This document shows positions 10,053-21,786 of a stretch of DNA of 64,000 nt, in pieces. The stretch's first letter is position 1, and each line of letters begins with the position of its first letter. Location of the stretch: the NCBI GenBank assembly GCA_024663395.1, contig JANFAH010000008.1, forward strand, positions 744,001-808,000. The letters are read 5' to 3'. Below the pieces are notes generated by a model that was not told the origin of the DNA, ran no database searches, and saw only the letters and a program-made list of their open reading frames with translations. A program made the translations under genes and the position numbers. The DNA comes from Pisolithus tinctorius (lineage: Eukaryota; Basidiomycota; Agaricomycetes; Boletales; Pisolithaceae).

Positions 10053-12935
10053 TGTGGAAATGCCGTCGCAGATCGGTAGATTTTTGGTTCTTTTTTTTAC
10101 AGTAAATTATAGGTTACGCAGTTCTGTATACCTCCAGATCCGTGACCGTTAAATTACATATCTATTCTTGAACCAGACGTCTAACTGAGAATGAGCAGCC
10201 TGATGGGATCACTCTCAGGCTCCGACGTCGTGATTAGGGCTACTACTAGTAAACCACTTGGTTACCTGCCCACTGGAATTCCTGGATGCCGTTAGGCCCA
10301 GGTCTGTAAATTCTTTGTCGTTCACGATCATACCGGACCGTTAACTCCAATCACATGCAGGGGGGAGGGGCTGTGCCTTGTACCTGCCAGCTACTTCGAT
10401 AGAAAGAAAACTTGCAAATGTCAGAGCTATCCAGAGGTGTGAAATGCAGGATCGCTTGGCTATCGTCGATGCTGTTTGGACACTGCAGCTCCACTTCATT
10501 ATGCATCTCACCCATCTTCCAAGTGTTTTTCCTCCCCACAATGGTTTCATTCGTAAAACTCCATTACCATACAGCTTCCCATTCCATCACACACACGATG
10601 ATAACAGATCTCTTACATTGATAAGTAACACTCCCTCCTTGTAGTGCTTTCGGTTGAAAGACTTCGTAACTACGGACACCACACACTCCCTCCAAATGCG
10701 TCCAGGAGCGCCCGGAGGGCTTTGGTATGGCATGGGTGCCATTTGCTGTGGGAGGTCATAGTTGTCAGCGAACGGGCCCCATATGATGATCTAGAGAGAA
10801 AGGCCAACAGCGGAAGGAATTCACGCTCTCCAAGCGCCGTCCCTGGACGCCACAGGCGCCACCATGATCTGACCTCGTGAAAAGTTCAAAGCTGTCGTAA
10901 CATCCATAGCTACAATGGCATGCAGTACATAGATGCAAAGTAGAATTTGTGTAAGCATCCATTCATGCGCATTGACTAGAAGATATAAAGTAGGAGGTGT
11001 ACGATAGTTTCATGTGCGAGGAAGTTGTTAGTATATAGCTCGGCACCAAGCAGTGCACGTGGGCCAAGGGAAGAAGAATACCTTTTGCTTCTGGTGAATT
11101 CAACGTTTTGTACCTGCCAATCATGGATATGATCGATCACGCGTCTCGTGACTTTCGTCAGCCAATCCGTGTTCCACGGCCTCAGGTTCGGCAACAACAC
11201 ACAGGGCAAAACAATTTTCAGACACGAACTCGGAGGCGTCTTGGCAAACGGCTTTGCCTCGGAGTCCAATGGTCTCCCGCACTTACGGCTCGAGTTGGAA
11301 CATAGGGTTTAGCCAAGGTCCGCATATTCGAGACTAGGCATTCTCCACTCCCCCACTTGGGTGCTGAGGCGAAGTTTAACACACTCAATCAAAACCGCAT
11401 TAGAACGACACGATGCAGCCTCAGCTGCCCCACTTAGCCCTCCGTCATCGTTTATACTCCTTGTCTCTTCATCATTATACAGTTTCGGTTTGTGCCTCAG
11501 ACGACCTCGGGTACTACATGGCAGCAATAGGATGTCAAGCTTCAAGCCCGTTGCGTGCTAAAACTTCGGGTTACCAGACCAGGATTTCGTGCTCCATGCC
11601 AACGCGCACATGGCTGTGCTTCTAACAAATTTTACTGTCTTCTTTCTAAGGATAACGAATCTTATCCTCTGCCAAGTGTGGCGATGTGAGTAGTGCAACT
11701 GACGGACACAGCATCCTCCTTAAAGACAGAGTACCTTGACACGCGTGCTCCCTTCCTCTTCAGTGCCAGTCGTTCGTGCGATCACTCGCATATCCCGACC
11801 TCCTCGGAATCATCGCCAACTGTGGCATTCTTGTGTTACCCGTATGCAGTAGTAATTACTGGGTCGTACCTGTGAGTTGCGAACTAACAGGAGGTAAGTC
11901 TAGCGTACACGCGATACGCAATTCAGTATTGACCATACTCTCGGAGCCTGTCTTCAGATTTCTTACTCGTTCTCGGAAGGTTCCTTGTGCCGATAATCGG
12001 GTTTATTACTGACCCTGCAGGACTTCCCACCAAACACGTTGGCCTACCAGGATAGCGGTCAAATAGAATATGCGACCTGCTTTCGAGAGTACAATCGTTG
12101 GCCAGTCTTGGCTAAGATTCCGTACAAGGTAGAACGTTGAAAGTGCCAGTGCGTCCATGTGAAATTAAGGGCCATCTTCGTCCTGCATGTGCAGGATGTC
12201 TAATAAACTTACAAGACTGGGCTAATGGGGTAAAGCTTGAAGACCATGGAGCTGATCCTCGTAGAACCCAGCGAATGCAACCTTTGGGGTTGTCGGGCGC
12301 CCAGTCAAAATTCGGAGTCTTCTCCATGGTCAGACGAGCCCTCAGACATCCAAGCAAAGAGTCCACTTGGTGGCTGGCTGGATGGGACACGTCAAACTGC
12401 CATCGAAACCAACTGTAAGTCGCAACACTTGCCTTCTATTGCCGCGCGAAGACGCTATGCCTATGATACCGAGAGAGTAGGGGATGCGATCCACTCCACC
12501 TAATGGAGAAGGAGTGACGGGAACTGGTGTGGATATGGCACTCCACGTAGGGGACCGGGCGGCATCGTGATGAAGGTGATTGCGGTCGAGCTTTGACGCC
12601 CAACACCTGGAGTAGTGCCTGAAGGAAGATATTGGCTCTGGTGGGAACGACTTGAAAGTGGCTTGTTATTACATACAAGCTGCTACCAATATACCCACTC
12701 GTAGCAAGGTGCATGAACGTTTTTCATTGCCAACGTTGTCCACGTTAGACTGCTCACACCTGCCCTGGAGCCAGGCTGGTCACTTGCTGTGTGCCCAGGT
12801 ACACCTGCCAGGTCCTGCCATGATAAGGACTATTAATCACAGCATATCCAGTCGTCGGCAATATATACAGCTTCTGAACCCATTTAATCCAACCCTTGCT
12901 ACGGACAGATATCTCTTGCTTCCAACACGCTAGCC
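10053..12935. other. Gene-poor region before the 7TM receptor gene
   Basis: No complete gene is supported. Items seen: 10730-10800 resembles the kinase 5' flank near 15315-15385 (shared GCTGTGGGA..TCA words). Minus-strand 11269-10976 contains a protein-like run (LLPNLRPWNTDWLTKVTRR) of unknown family. Plus-strand 12021-12128 looks like one exon (acceptor CTGCAG, 36 codons, donor AAGGTAGAA; contains LAYQDSGQIEYATCFREYN), also unknown. A TATATA at about 12862 lies about 75 bp ahead of the receptor ATG. These may be remnants of one or more dead genes. Confidence 0.35.
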
Positions 12936-14400
12936 ATGGGTGTCCAATTCGACTTCAGGATGATGGCCTTCATAGCCATCGCGTCTGCTCTGTCAGCACT
13001 TGCCGTCGGTGGTGTGCTGATTTACATTGCTGTGGGTTTCCTCCCTTTGCCGCTGGCATGCTGGCTGATTTTCAGGTCAGTATAGCGCTATCACCATCAA
13101 GCCAAATGCCTCGCGGAGGTGGTCCACCGACTCGCCTATACACTACTATTTCCTCAATTTAATGATTTCTGACCTTTTCCTGGCTATAGGTCGGTATTTA
13201 CTATTCCGCGCTTCCTGCTGACTGCTTGCTGATGGTGTTCAGGTGGATTTCTTGATATCAAGTGGGTCATAGAAACGGTGAGCCTTCGGCGCGTCTGTGA
13301 AGTCGCTCGCTCGCTCATTTAACCGCCAGAGGGTGTACTTCGATGCCGCTTGTACAGTTCAAGGTATTTTCGCTTTCATTTTACTGGACGCTTGTCGTTC
13401 ATCGCATGCAGGTTTCTTCATGCAGGTGGGTGATGTTGGGGTTGCTCTCAGGTAAGTATTAAAATCGAAAAGAAATGTCTTTCACATACCCAAAGACTTC
13501 CCTTGTCAGTACAATGGTACGTCAGTTACATAAACTATCGCAATGATGCAATAACGATTCGAGTTAGGCCATTGCCTTGCATATACTGCAAGTATTGGTG
13601 CTGAACTGGAGGTCTCCACCAAAATATGCGCTGTTTGTACTGGCGATAATTTGGTCGGCCATCGTTGTTCTGGTGGTCGCGCCGAACGTAATTCAACATA
13701 ACATTAACGGTCCCACCGGCCACTGTTAGTGTTCATAGTTCGATTGTACCTTTGACAACTTGAATCGACACTTCCGTTCAGGGTGCTGGATCGAGAGGGG
13801 TATCATGGAACAAATTGGCCTCGACTATATATGGATGTGGCTGGCCGCTATATTAAACATCATCTCATACCTGTTCCTCATACTTGTCATCAAGCGACTC
13901 GTTATCATGGATGGTAACAGGATCCGCTGGAGAGGACGGCAGGAGAGAGGAATCCCATATGGAGCGGGGACATCCATAGAGAGTGTGAGAGCAAATCAAA
14001 TGATCTTGTAAGTAGCTCCTGGTCAACAATTGGTGGCTTCTGGACGAATCACTTTACAGTTACCCCTTGGTATACATCATACTCGTGTGTGGTCTTCTGT
14101 ATCTTTGACATGATTATACTGAATGGGTGATAGGTGTTGCCTATATCAGCAGCTCGGTTTTCCGAATTCACGGGCCATGCCGTTCCGTTTGCAGTGACAG
14201 GTTTCGCGGCCACATTGTACGCATCATCAGGCCTGATCAATACGATCTTGTATACTCTTACTCGACCGAAGTTGATGCCACGTAGGCCTTCGCAGACTCC
14301 AAAGTCAGCGTGTGTTACTATTGGGCGGCTTGCGACGCACGATCGTTTTCCAGGGGGTTACATGGTGGAGGACGGGAGCACGGTGACTGCCTCGGTCTAG
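12936..14400 (+). CDS. Seven-transmembrane receptor, Git3/cAMP-receptor-like GPCR
   Basis: Ten exons keep one frame and give 331 aa: 12936-13031, 13081-13189, 13243-13277, 13330-13363, 13412-13451, 13510-13516, 13568-13724, 13782-14007, 14060-14084, 14134-14400. Seven hydrophobic segments can be read: FIAIASALSALAVGGVLIYI, YYFLNLMISDLFLAIGGFL, MQVGDVGVALSTMAIALHIL, YALFVLAIIWSAIVVLVV, WMWLAAILNIISYLFLIL, FYPLVYIILVLPISAA, and VPFAVTGFAATLYASSGL ahead of the typical NTILYTLTRPK end. The pattern is that of fungal glucose/cAMP-receptor-like GPCRs, which sit in the plasma membrane and signal through heterotrimeric G proteins; the ligand is unknown. Exon 6 is a 7-nt microexon. All introns have GT..AG ends. 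The gene lies just left of the amplified array and is not duplicated in the window. Confidence 0.82.
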
Positions 14401-14794
14401 GTTTCCTGACACGTGGTCGGTTTTTTTCTCTCCCTTTCTCGTTCGTTAGCTGGTTGCTATGCATTTATTCTCGGTGGACCTAAAAGTCTTCTGAGGTGTA
14501 TTTGTATGCTTTTCAATTTCCCTTGGGTCATTCAGGTTGTGTTTCTGTGTGTTTCGAGTTTCTTCCCGCCTATCTGTATCGGTAGCTATCTCTGGTAGCG
14601 CTACTGCCTCGCTCATAAGTTCGGATACGTGTACTGCACGCCTATCACAAATATAATACATGTCTCGTCCCTTGCTCGAGTACCCCAACTCGTTAGATGC
14701 CGGATTTTCTACAGTCCCCGAGGTCTGCACGAATATTTGTGAACAGATTCGTTGGCTGGTAACCCCAATTGCAATTAGGCGTATTACTTCAAAG
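14401..14794. other. Spacer downstream of the 7TM receptor gene
   Basis: T-rich 3' flank of the receptor gene, passing into sequence leading to a glycoside-hydrolase relic. No gene is recognised. The 152-codon minus-strand frame across 14446-14904 overlaps the relic in antisense and has no domain. Confidence 0.3.
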
Positions 14795-15165
14795 CTGCTA
14801 AGGACCAAGCATACGAACTCATCTACCGGATGGACAGTTACCACATCAACCCCGTTGTTAGGATGAACTGCGAGGTAACTGTGGTATCCTGATAGCCTGC
14901 ACATAGGACCGCTAATTCTCCCCCCACGTGGAAGGTGCTGATATGACTGTGCTTGAGATACGTCTGCTTTTCATGCAGTGCTGCTGTGTGAGTTATATAC
15001 GGATTTCTTGTGTTTACAGGCTGCCCATTGTCATACTCTCATCAGCGCTGGTTGACTCACAGTGACTTTGGACATTGTCATCATATGTGTGATGACTGCA
15101 AAGGCGGTCTGAGTGATATCGAGGCCGGTATTCAGGCTTGATATCCTTGGGTACGAAGATGGGGG
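14795..15165 (+). pseudogene. Glycoside-hydrolase-like gene relic (gh1)
   Basis: Three pieces match exons of the GH-like pseudogene at 7.9-10.05 kb: 14795-14873 (AAKDQAYELIYRMDSYH, as AAKQAYDLIYQMDGYH), about 14907-14957 (SPHVEGADM, as SPYVEGADI), and about 15020-15160 (CDDCKGGL, as CDNCKGGL). Indels and stops remove all coding capacity. It marks the left edge of the first amplified unit. Confidence 0.7.
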
Positions 15166-15754
15166 ACGATCGTATACCTCCGTGACTGATGTCAATTGAG
15201 CTGGCCAGACGTTTCCACGGGTTCGCATTGATCTCAGGCACCAATGACTGTGCTACTTCCTGACCATTGGGACGAGAGTACCATGTATTAATATCATCGG
15301 TACTTGTGTAAGTGGGTGTGAATTGCTGTGGGAAGTCATGATTTCTGTAAGCGAACGGGACAGAAAGACCGACAGCAGAAGTTCGGGGCTGCCCACGTCT
15401 GTCGTCGAGAAGAAAGTCGGAACGCCAGCCCTCCCCCTTCTGTTTGCCGTGCTTCTAGCATCCGATCAACGCGTCGCTGGCAACGCCCTGTTGTTTACTG
15501 GATCGTCCACTGAGGGTCCGTTGTGCAGCCAACCAGTTCTCTCGCTTCACCCACCGTGTGCTGTCCAAGACCGAAATACGCTCTCTCCACTCACCTCTCC
15601 TTCGTGTTACTGCTATATATTGCATGCAACCCAGCCGCCACTAGACAAAAGTCTTCTACGTTCGACCCCCAGGCACGCACGCGACTTGACTCTAACTTCA
15701 ACTGTGGCGAACCACCAAATTCCGTTCTCGCCCGCGATCTTCTCTGACCATTAA
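15166..15754 (+). promoter_or_regulatory. 5' flank and core promoter of kinase K1
   Basis: A TATA-like CTATATAT at 15613-15620 lies 135 bp upstream of the ATG and is kept in all four kinase copies (28939-28946, 42321-42328, 62242-62249). Compared with K2-K4, about 490 bp is absent between GTCGGAAC (ends about 15422) and CCCTCCCCC (about 15430). That missing block carries a GTCACGTGAC site in the other copies. Confidence 0.55.
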
Positions 15755-18700
15755 ATGGCACATCAAAACCACGTTTCGGACGGCGTTGCGGGTCCCAATA
15801 AGCTCTCGTCGCGGCTTGCTTCACTCAGGATGTTCAAACCCAAGTCTGGGTCTGGTTCAACTGGTACGTCTACGAACGTAACATACCAGCACTGCAGTCC
15901 TCACTCACTCGACGCGTTTCATACCCCCCAAAAAACAGATTCTTCATCGTTCCCTCCGCCACCTCCACCCAAAGATGGCGTGTACAGCACATCTTCCAAC
16001 TCACCCTCAAATCCTCCCTCCGCATTCTACACCAAATCCCTCTTCAGTCGTTCAGTTAGCTCACTGTCGCCTTCGTTGAGTCGCGCACCATCACAAGGCC
16101 AACCTTTGAGCCCAGATTCAAACCCTGTCACACCACTGACATCGGGCAGCTTTGGCGCACCACAACATGGGTCCGCGGGACCACATACTGGGGTTTTAGG
16201 ACGCGGCATGACAGCTTCGCCTGTCCCGTCAGGTTCGGGTGTATCATTAAGATCAGTCAGCGGAGGTGGGGAGCATGTGGCGACTCCGTCTGTAGACGGA
16301 TCGACTGATTCGAGCGGTTCGTTTCCACCAAATCCAAATCCGTACACGTTTGGCGTACTTGCTGCGCAACACACAGACATAAACGCGATGCCGAAATCTA
16401 AAAAGTCTCTATTCAAACTGTCTTCGTTGGGCAAGAGAAACAAGTCTCGGAGAGATTTAAGCGAGAGTGCGAGCGCAAGTGAATTCGAGGAGAGCGGGAG
16501 AGAGGAAGGCGACGAGGGAATATCAAAGCCTTGGAACTTTCAGGTAAGCATGACTAACCCCCTAGTGTGGGACCAGAACAGCGCTAACCTTAGTGGCGAC
16601 CTATTGTCTCACCTGGAATTTGCGATCGAACTTACACCAATACGCCGACAACGATTGCATTTGGAAATACCATAGCACCACATACATGTCGACGAAGGGT
16701 AGGTCTATCTACCCTAGTGTCTGGTTTCGACTAATCTATGGAACCTAGTTACATCGGTCTCCCACCGTCGTGGACTACCGCTCTTTCTGCCGCTGGCTTT
16801 GACGAGGAAGAGATCGCCGCTATCCATGCGCGTCGCAAGGCCGCCGCCGCTGTGAATTTGAAGAACGGGTACGTCTTTATAGTCTTCGGTGAACGTTGGC
16901 TGATTCAATACATTCTCCAATGCAGCGCTAATGCTCCGAGTCCTCACACGCAATATTCTTCAGCTCGTCCCGCATCGCCGGTACTGCGCAATCCAGTACC
17001 TCGCAGTTCAAGTCTTGCTGGGCTCCGTGTAGACCCCCCGCCAACGCTTACCGTTGGAACCGGTTCTGGCCTTACGAGTGCCGCAGGGAGCAATCCTTCC
17101 CCGTCACCGCGAACAACAGGATTCGGAGTTCGGACATTGATACCAAATGGATTCCTTGGCTCGAGAGGAGGGGATGGCGCAAGCACCGCGGGCGGGAATC
17201 GAAGTCGCAGTGGTAGTGTCAATCGTGCGGGATCTGGGGCTGGGGGGCAGTCAGAGCCATTTGTCATGGTGGACGGGAACGTGGATGCTGCTGGAGGGAT
17301 TGGAGATGAGACTCTCATCGAGCCGTTCCCGTATGATGCGGCTAGCACCATGACACATCAAACCCATACTGGACAGTTGCCCAGTGCACTTGCGATGACC
17401 CAAGTACAGACGACACCTCGAGGACCTCAAGTTCAGCGTTCCCAGTCCGAGACAGGAAACGTCCCCTTTCCGAGTCCGGGCACTCCTATTCGTGGGGCTT
17501 CACCTTTCGCGCATTCTACTTCTTTGCCTGTTCCCGCCCCAAGAGGTCATGCTAATTCTAGCTCCAGCCGTACCACAGACCCATCCATCTATCATGGCAG
17601 TGCGTCTCCCTCGCCATCCCCGTCGCATTCACAATCTGGCCAGCGAACTGCCTCTTCAGTACCACGTACGCCTCCTCGGCGGGTTTATCATGTTGCCAAT
17701 GCGTCTTCAGACTCTAGCTATGGTGACCCTCCTCCGGCATATGCATCACCTGTGCGAGGAGAGACATTCCGACGCGAGAAAGAAGTATCACGCGAGGGTG
17801 CAGCTCCTGCTGGCTCGTCGAGTCCCCTACCACTGTCTCGCCCGATACCGTCAATACCTATACCGGGAACTGCTGAACGCAGTCAAGTAAGCAAGTGCAG
17901 CACTTCCGTGGGGAGTTCGAGTGGGCAAGGATCCAGTCACGATGGTCTGTATGATATCGACCCATTCGATGCTAGTGACATACCCGCAACAGTGGAAGAC
18001 GTGTTGGATATATCAGCTGCCAATTCATCCCTATACTTTGACGACAACGACGATGCAGAGCAGCAGCAGGATAATATAGATCTTGCCACGCAGCGGCAGC
18101 GCTTGCTTTCCCCGACGCCGCCTCTCGTTATTGACAAGCGTCTAACGCGTGTGGCAAGTCTCATGACGCAAGCGCCGCGGATCTCATTCCATCAAGAGGG
18201 GAGTTTGGAGGACTGGACGTCATCATTATTTAGTGCGATCAGCAGTGACGATGCGACGAGCAGTGGTAATGACAATAAACGGTCGAGTATGGCAGTCAAG
18301 GTTCGCAGGATACTGGCAGCCCCTCAGGAAAGCGAGGAGGACGAGAAGGCAGAGCGGCGATTGACATTACGACCACTGTCTCCTCCCGCACCGAAGGTTA
18401 CCCCGTCACCCATGTCGCCGGCGCCAAAATTACCAGACGTGTCGTTTGGTAGGAACATATCTATTGGCGAACATGTCAGGAACGCTAGGCCACCCTCACC
18501 GGAGGAGGAAGAGAAAGAGGCAGAGGCTGCAGAGACCGAAGCTAGGGAAGTGGTGTCTAAGGGTGCGGACGAGCCCCGTGAGCTATTATCGATCCTGTCC
18601 CCTTCACTTCCTGACGTTTCGTTCGGCTTGAATGTGTCCTCGCTTGGAAAAGATCTACTTCCCTCAGTCATTCCCTCAGTCACATTACCCTCAGCCTCCG

Positions 18701-21245
18701 TCAGTGAACCCGACTCAGAAAGTGCCCCTCCACCACCACCCAAGGTGAAGCCTAAGCCATCTCTGCCATCCCTCGCGCCGCCCAAGCCAAGCGGCACCAT
18801 TGGGGCGGATGGGAAGTCACCAGTGTCTCCGTTTCTCCGCTGTGGACCCAAACCTCTCCCCCTCCCAATTCCTCCCGACCAAATCCGGGCGCAACTACGT
18901 CCTTCCAAATCAGAGCACGGCCGTTCGTCTTCTCAAGCACAAGCAGCCAGTTCTCAGTTGCAGCCACAATCTGAGCCCGTTCCTAGTGTCTGCCTGGTGG
19001 AGCCCTCGTCGTCGCAATGTAGCTCCCGACGTGAATCGTCTTCTAGCCTTGCTCCCAGGTCGATCGCAGGCGATCGAGATTCTGCAGTGTCTACGGTCAC
19101 TGTTACACAGGCGACGATCGTCGTGGTCAAGGGACAGGCAGTGCGGCGTGCGGTAGCAAGTGTCATAGACCCTGACCTGATCTCTCCTCCATCGACGGCC
19201 AAGCGTGACAGCTTTGCCTCTGCTTTTGGTATATCGCGAGCAGTTCCTGACGCGCAGCCTGACCAAGAAACGAGTTATGAGCCCGAGGAAGAAGAATCTT
19301 TGCAAGTTGATCATCAGGATGACGATGGAGATGGACAGTCTTTGCTTATTTCTGGAACCAGTTCCGGCCCACCCTCATCGCCATCTCCTACATGGCCTGC
19401 GCCACCACCCCCGCCTGCGGAATTGGATAAAGATGCCACCCCACGTCCCGTTTCGCGGTTCAGGACGACATCCTTGCAACGACTGAGTCAGATAACGGGC
19501 CTTATGGGCGGCACGATCACATCGCCACGTACTTCGCACTTTCCCCATATCAGCTCTGAGACTACGTCTCCAAGCGACAGTATACCCCTTCCAACGCCGA
19601 AGGGCTCTGTTGTCCCGCCTCCACCACCACCGAAAGGAAAAGACATGATCGCACCCGAGGCAAGAATGATGGTGTCGGCGACGGATACGTTTGGTGGTGT
19701 AGACGAGGAGAGTGAAGATGAGACGGCTGGCCAATCTCCGTATGCGCGCTCGGCACCTTCACGAAAGAGTTCTGTTGCACCTTCTTTACGTTCTGTTGCG
19801 TCGCAGTCGCAGTTATGGTCTCCCACCACATCGTCGCCCCGAACGGGGGCTCAGATACCTTCAGCTACTGTACCTCATCCGCTATTGGCACCCCTGCGCA
19901 CTTTCATCAGTCCTATAGACCCGTCAACCCGATTTACGGACCTCGTGGAGATAGCGGAAGGGGAGAGCGGTTCTGTCTACGCTGCGCGTATATCGCAGGA
20001 GCCGTCGCCTTCTGGGCGTGGCTTCGCTATGGAGCGACCGATACCCGCAGAGACGTCTCATGTTGCTATCAAGCGTATAGTGCTACCCCCAGCATCGTCG
20101 GTAGCTTCGTTAAGTGGGGAGGACGAGTGCTTGCTTAGTATTAAGATCGCATCTCTCTGGCACGAACTCACGCTTTTAAAGAATTTGGAACATGTGCACA
20201 TTCTTCTCCTCGACGGCGTGTATGTCCACACGAGTACCGACGTAAACGAAGGGGAAGATGACAATTCAGCGGAACACTCAAGTGCGAGTACGGCGGTTGC
20301 ACTCGATACCTCACTTTGGATACAGATGGAATTGATGGAGCGTTCTCTGGCGGATGTGATTGCACTCGTGGCGGAGGGTCTTGCGCTTCAGGAGAGGATG
20401 GTGGGACGGTTTACAAGCGATGTAAGAACCTAGCAACTTTGCTATTTTTTTCTTCTCTGTTTGCGGGGTGTCTGATCCAACCGATAAATACTAGGTTCTA
20501 GTTGGACTTGATTACTTGCAGAAGCAGCATATTGCACATCGAGACGTAAGGAGCGATAATCTATTGCTCAACGCTGCAGGTGTAGTGAAGATCGGTGAGT
20601 CTGTCTCCGTTAAGTCTGTTATTCACGCGTGTCGACGACGGTCCATCCTAGCCGACTTTTCAAATGCCATTCGGGTCACGAAGAACTCACCGATGGTTAC
20701 GGGTGCTGTAGGTGTTATCTATTGGCAGGTGAGGCTTGCGAATTGGCCCAGACATGAACGCGCGGGACTAATGTAACCACACATAGGCTCCAGAGATGAG
20801 AGCTGGTCTGTACGATGCGCTGAAAGTTGATGTCTGGTCCGTCGGTGCGACCGTCTGGGAGCTGGCGGAAACGGTCCCGCCATTCTCGATCCCAGCATCT
20901 CCAAGCTCGCAGACCACGTTCTTACCACCGAACTCGAAGCATCTCGGTTCACAGTGGCCTCCGTTATCGCACCCGGAACACTATTCCAAGGGGTTCCATG
21001 AATTTCTGAGGCTTTGTGGAGCGGATGCGGCTGCCCGGCCATACGCTGAGGAATTATTGAACGTAAGTAGTTTGGCCGTACCTCTGAAATCGATCGGGAG
21101 GCGGTAATTTGACCGGTGTGAATTACAGACACAATTCATTCGCAATGCCTGTGGTCGTGCGGTCATCCGTCAGGTGCTCACGCAATGCAGGTCCATGGAA
21201 GAGGCAATGGTGGCACGGGACAGTGCAGCTAGCCAACATTCATGA
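15755..21245 (+). CDS. PAK/STE20-like protein kinase with CRIB box, intact copy K1
   Basis: Exons 15755-16543, 16676-16698 (23 nt), 16749-16868, 16926-20421, 20495-20594, 20652-20728, 20787-21062 and 21129-21245 join in frame to about 1665 aa. Residues 255-279 form a CRIB/PBD Rho-GTPase-binding box (ISKPWNFQHHIHV, then GLPPSW), split by the 23-nt exon. Residues about 300-1300 are Ser/Pro/acidic and probably disordered, with polyproline runs. The kinase domain starts near 1313: GESGSVYAAR loop, VAIK with Lys1360, HRDVRSDN (Asp1493), DFS at 1511-1513, APE at 1536, and DVWSVGATVWEL. CRIB plus C-terminal kinase is the PAK layout: Cdc42/Rac-controlled Ser/Thr phosphorylation in polarity and MAPK signalling. 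Odd points are Arg1495 where Ser/Thr kinases usually have Lys, DFS for DFG, and unusual length. It is convergent with NLR N1. Confidence 0.83.
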
Positions 21246-21786
21246 TTTGTGGGTGGTAGGGTATGTCACAGCTGTTCCGCTACTTGTGTTATTTATTTGT
21301 GCTTTTGGTCCACTGGTCACTCGAGAGAGGGGCGTGGATTAAAGTTGTGGTAACTCGACGCCGAATCTTCTCTGGCTAGCTATCATGCGATTGATTACAT
21401 ACCGATATTCCATTACACTTTGCTGTTTCTCTTTTGCATCAGCAGCTCAATTACACAATCCCTCGACATTTATGTATACCCTTAACAAAAGATACTCACT
21501 AGGTTGAACATCTGCTTTGTGTTGGCAACAGTTCCACATGTCTGAGATCTTCAACCTTCACTGTAAGTCTGGGTCCAACCATAAATAACTCAGCTTACTG
21601 GCACAATTGTTTGGGCACAGTTGCATACATTTTGTGCAAGTTCCCTTGCACTTCTTGGTGTGCTATTGATTGTAGCAAGCATGTCATTCAGCAGATTCTA
21701 CTTACTGAGTTGATGTCCTATAGAAAACAAAAATGCAGTAGCTTATACACAAGCAAGGCTCAGGATCCACACAGTACATATGTATA
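21246..21786. other. Convergent intergenic region K1/N1
   Basis: About 540 bp between the kinase stop and the NLR stop. It is strongly conserved in the equivalent places (34571-35110, 47934-48478, 54121-54988). It presumably carries both 3' UTRs and terminators. No gene is seen. Confidence 0.5.

Noticed and set aside
14446..14904. 152-codon minus-strand frame downstream of the 7TM receptor gene
   Set aside because: It overlaps a recognisable plus-strand GH relic and has no domain.
18324..18908. Minus-strand open frames over the kinase Ser/Pro-rich region (also 31645-32178, 45020-45505)
   Set aside because: Shadows of a GC-rich low-complexity coding exon; the plus-strand frame is continuous and leads into the kinase domain.
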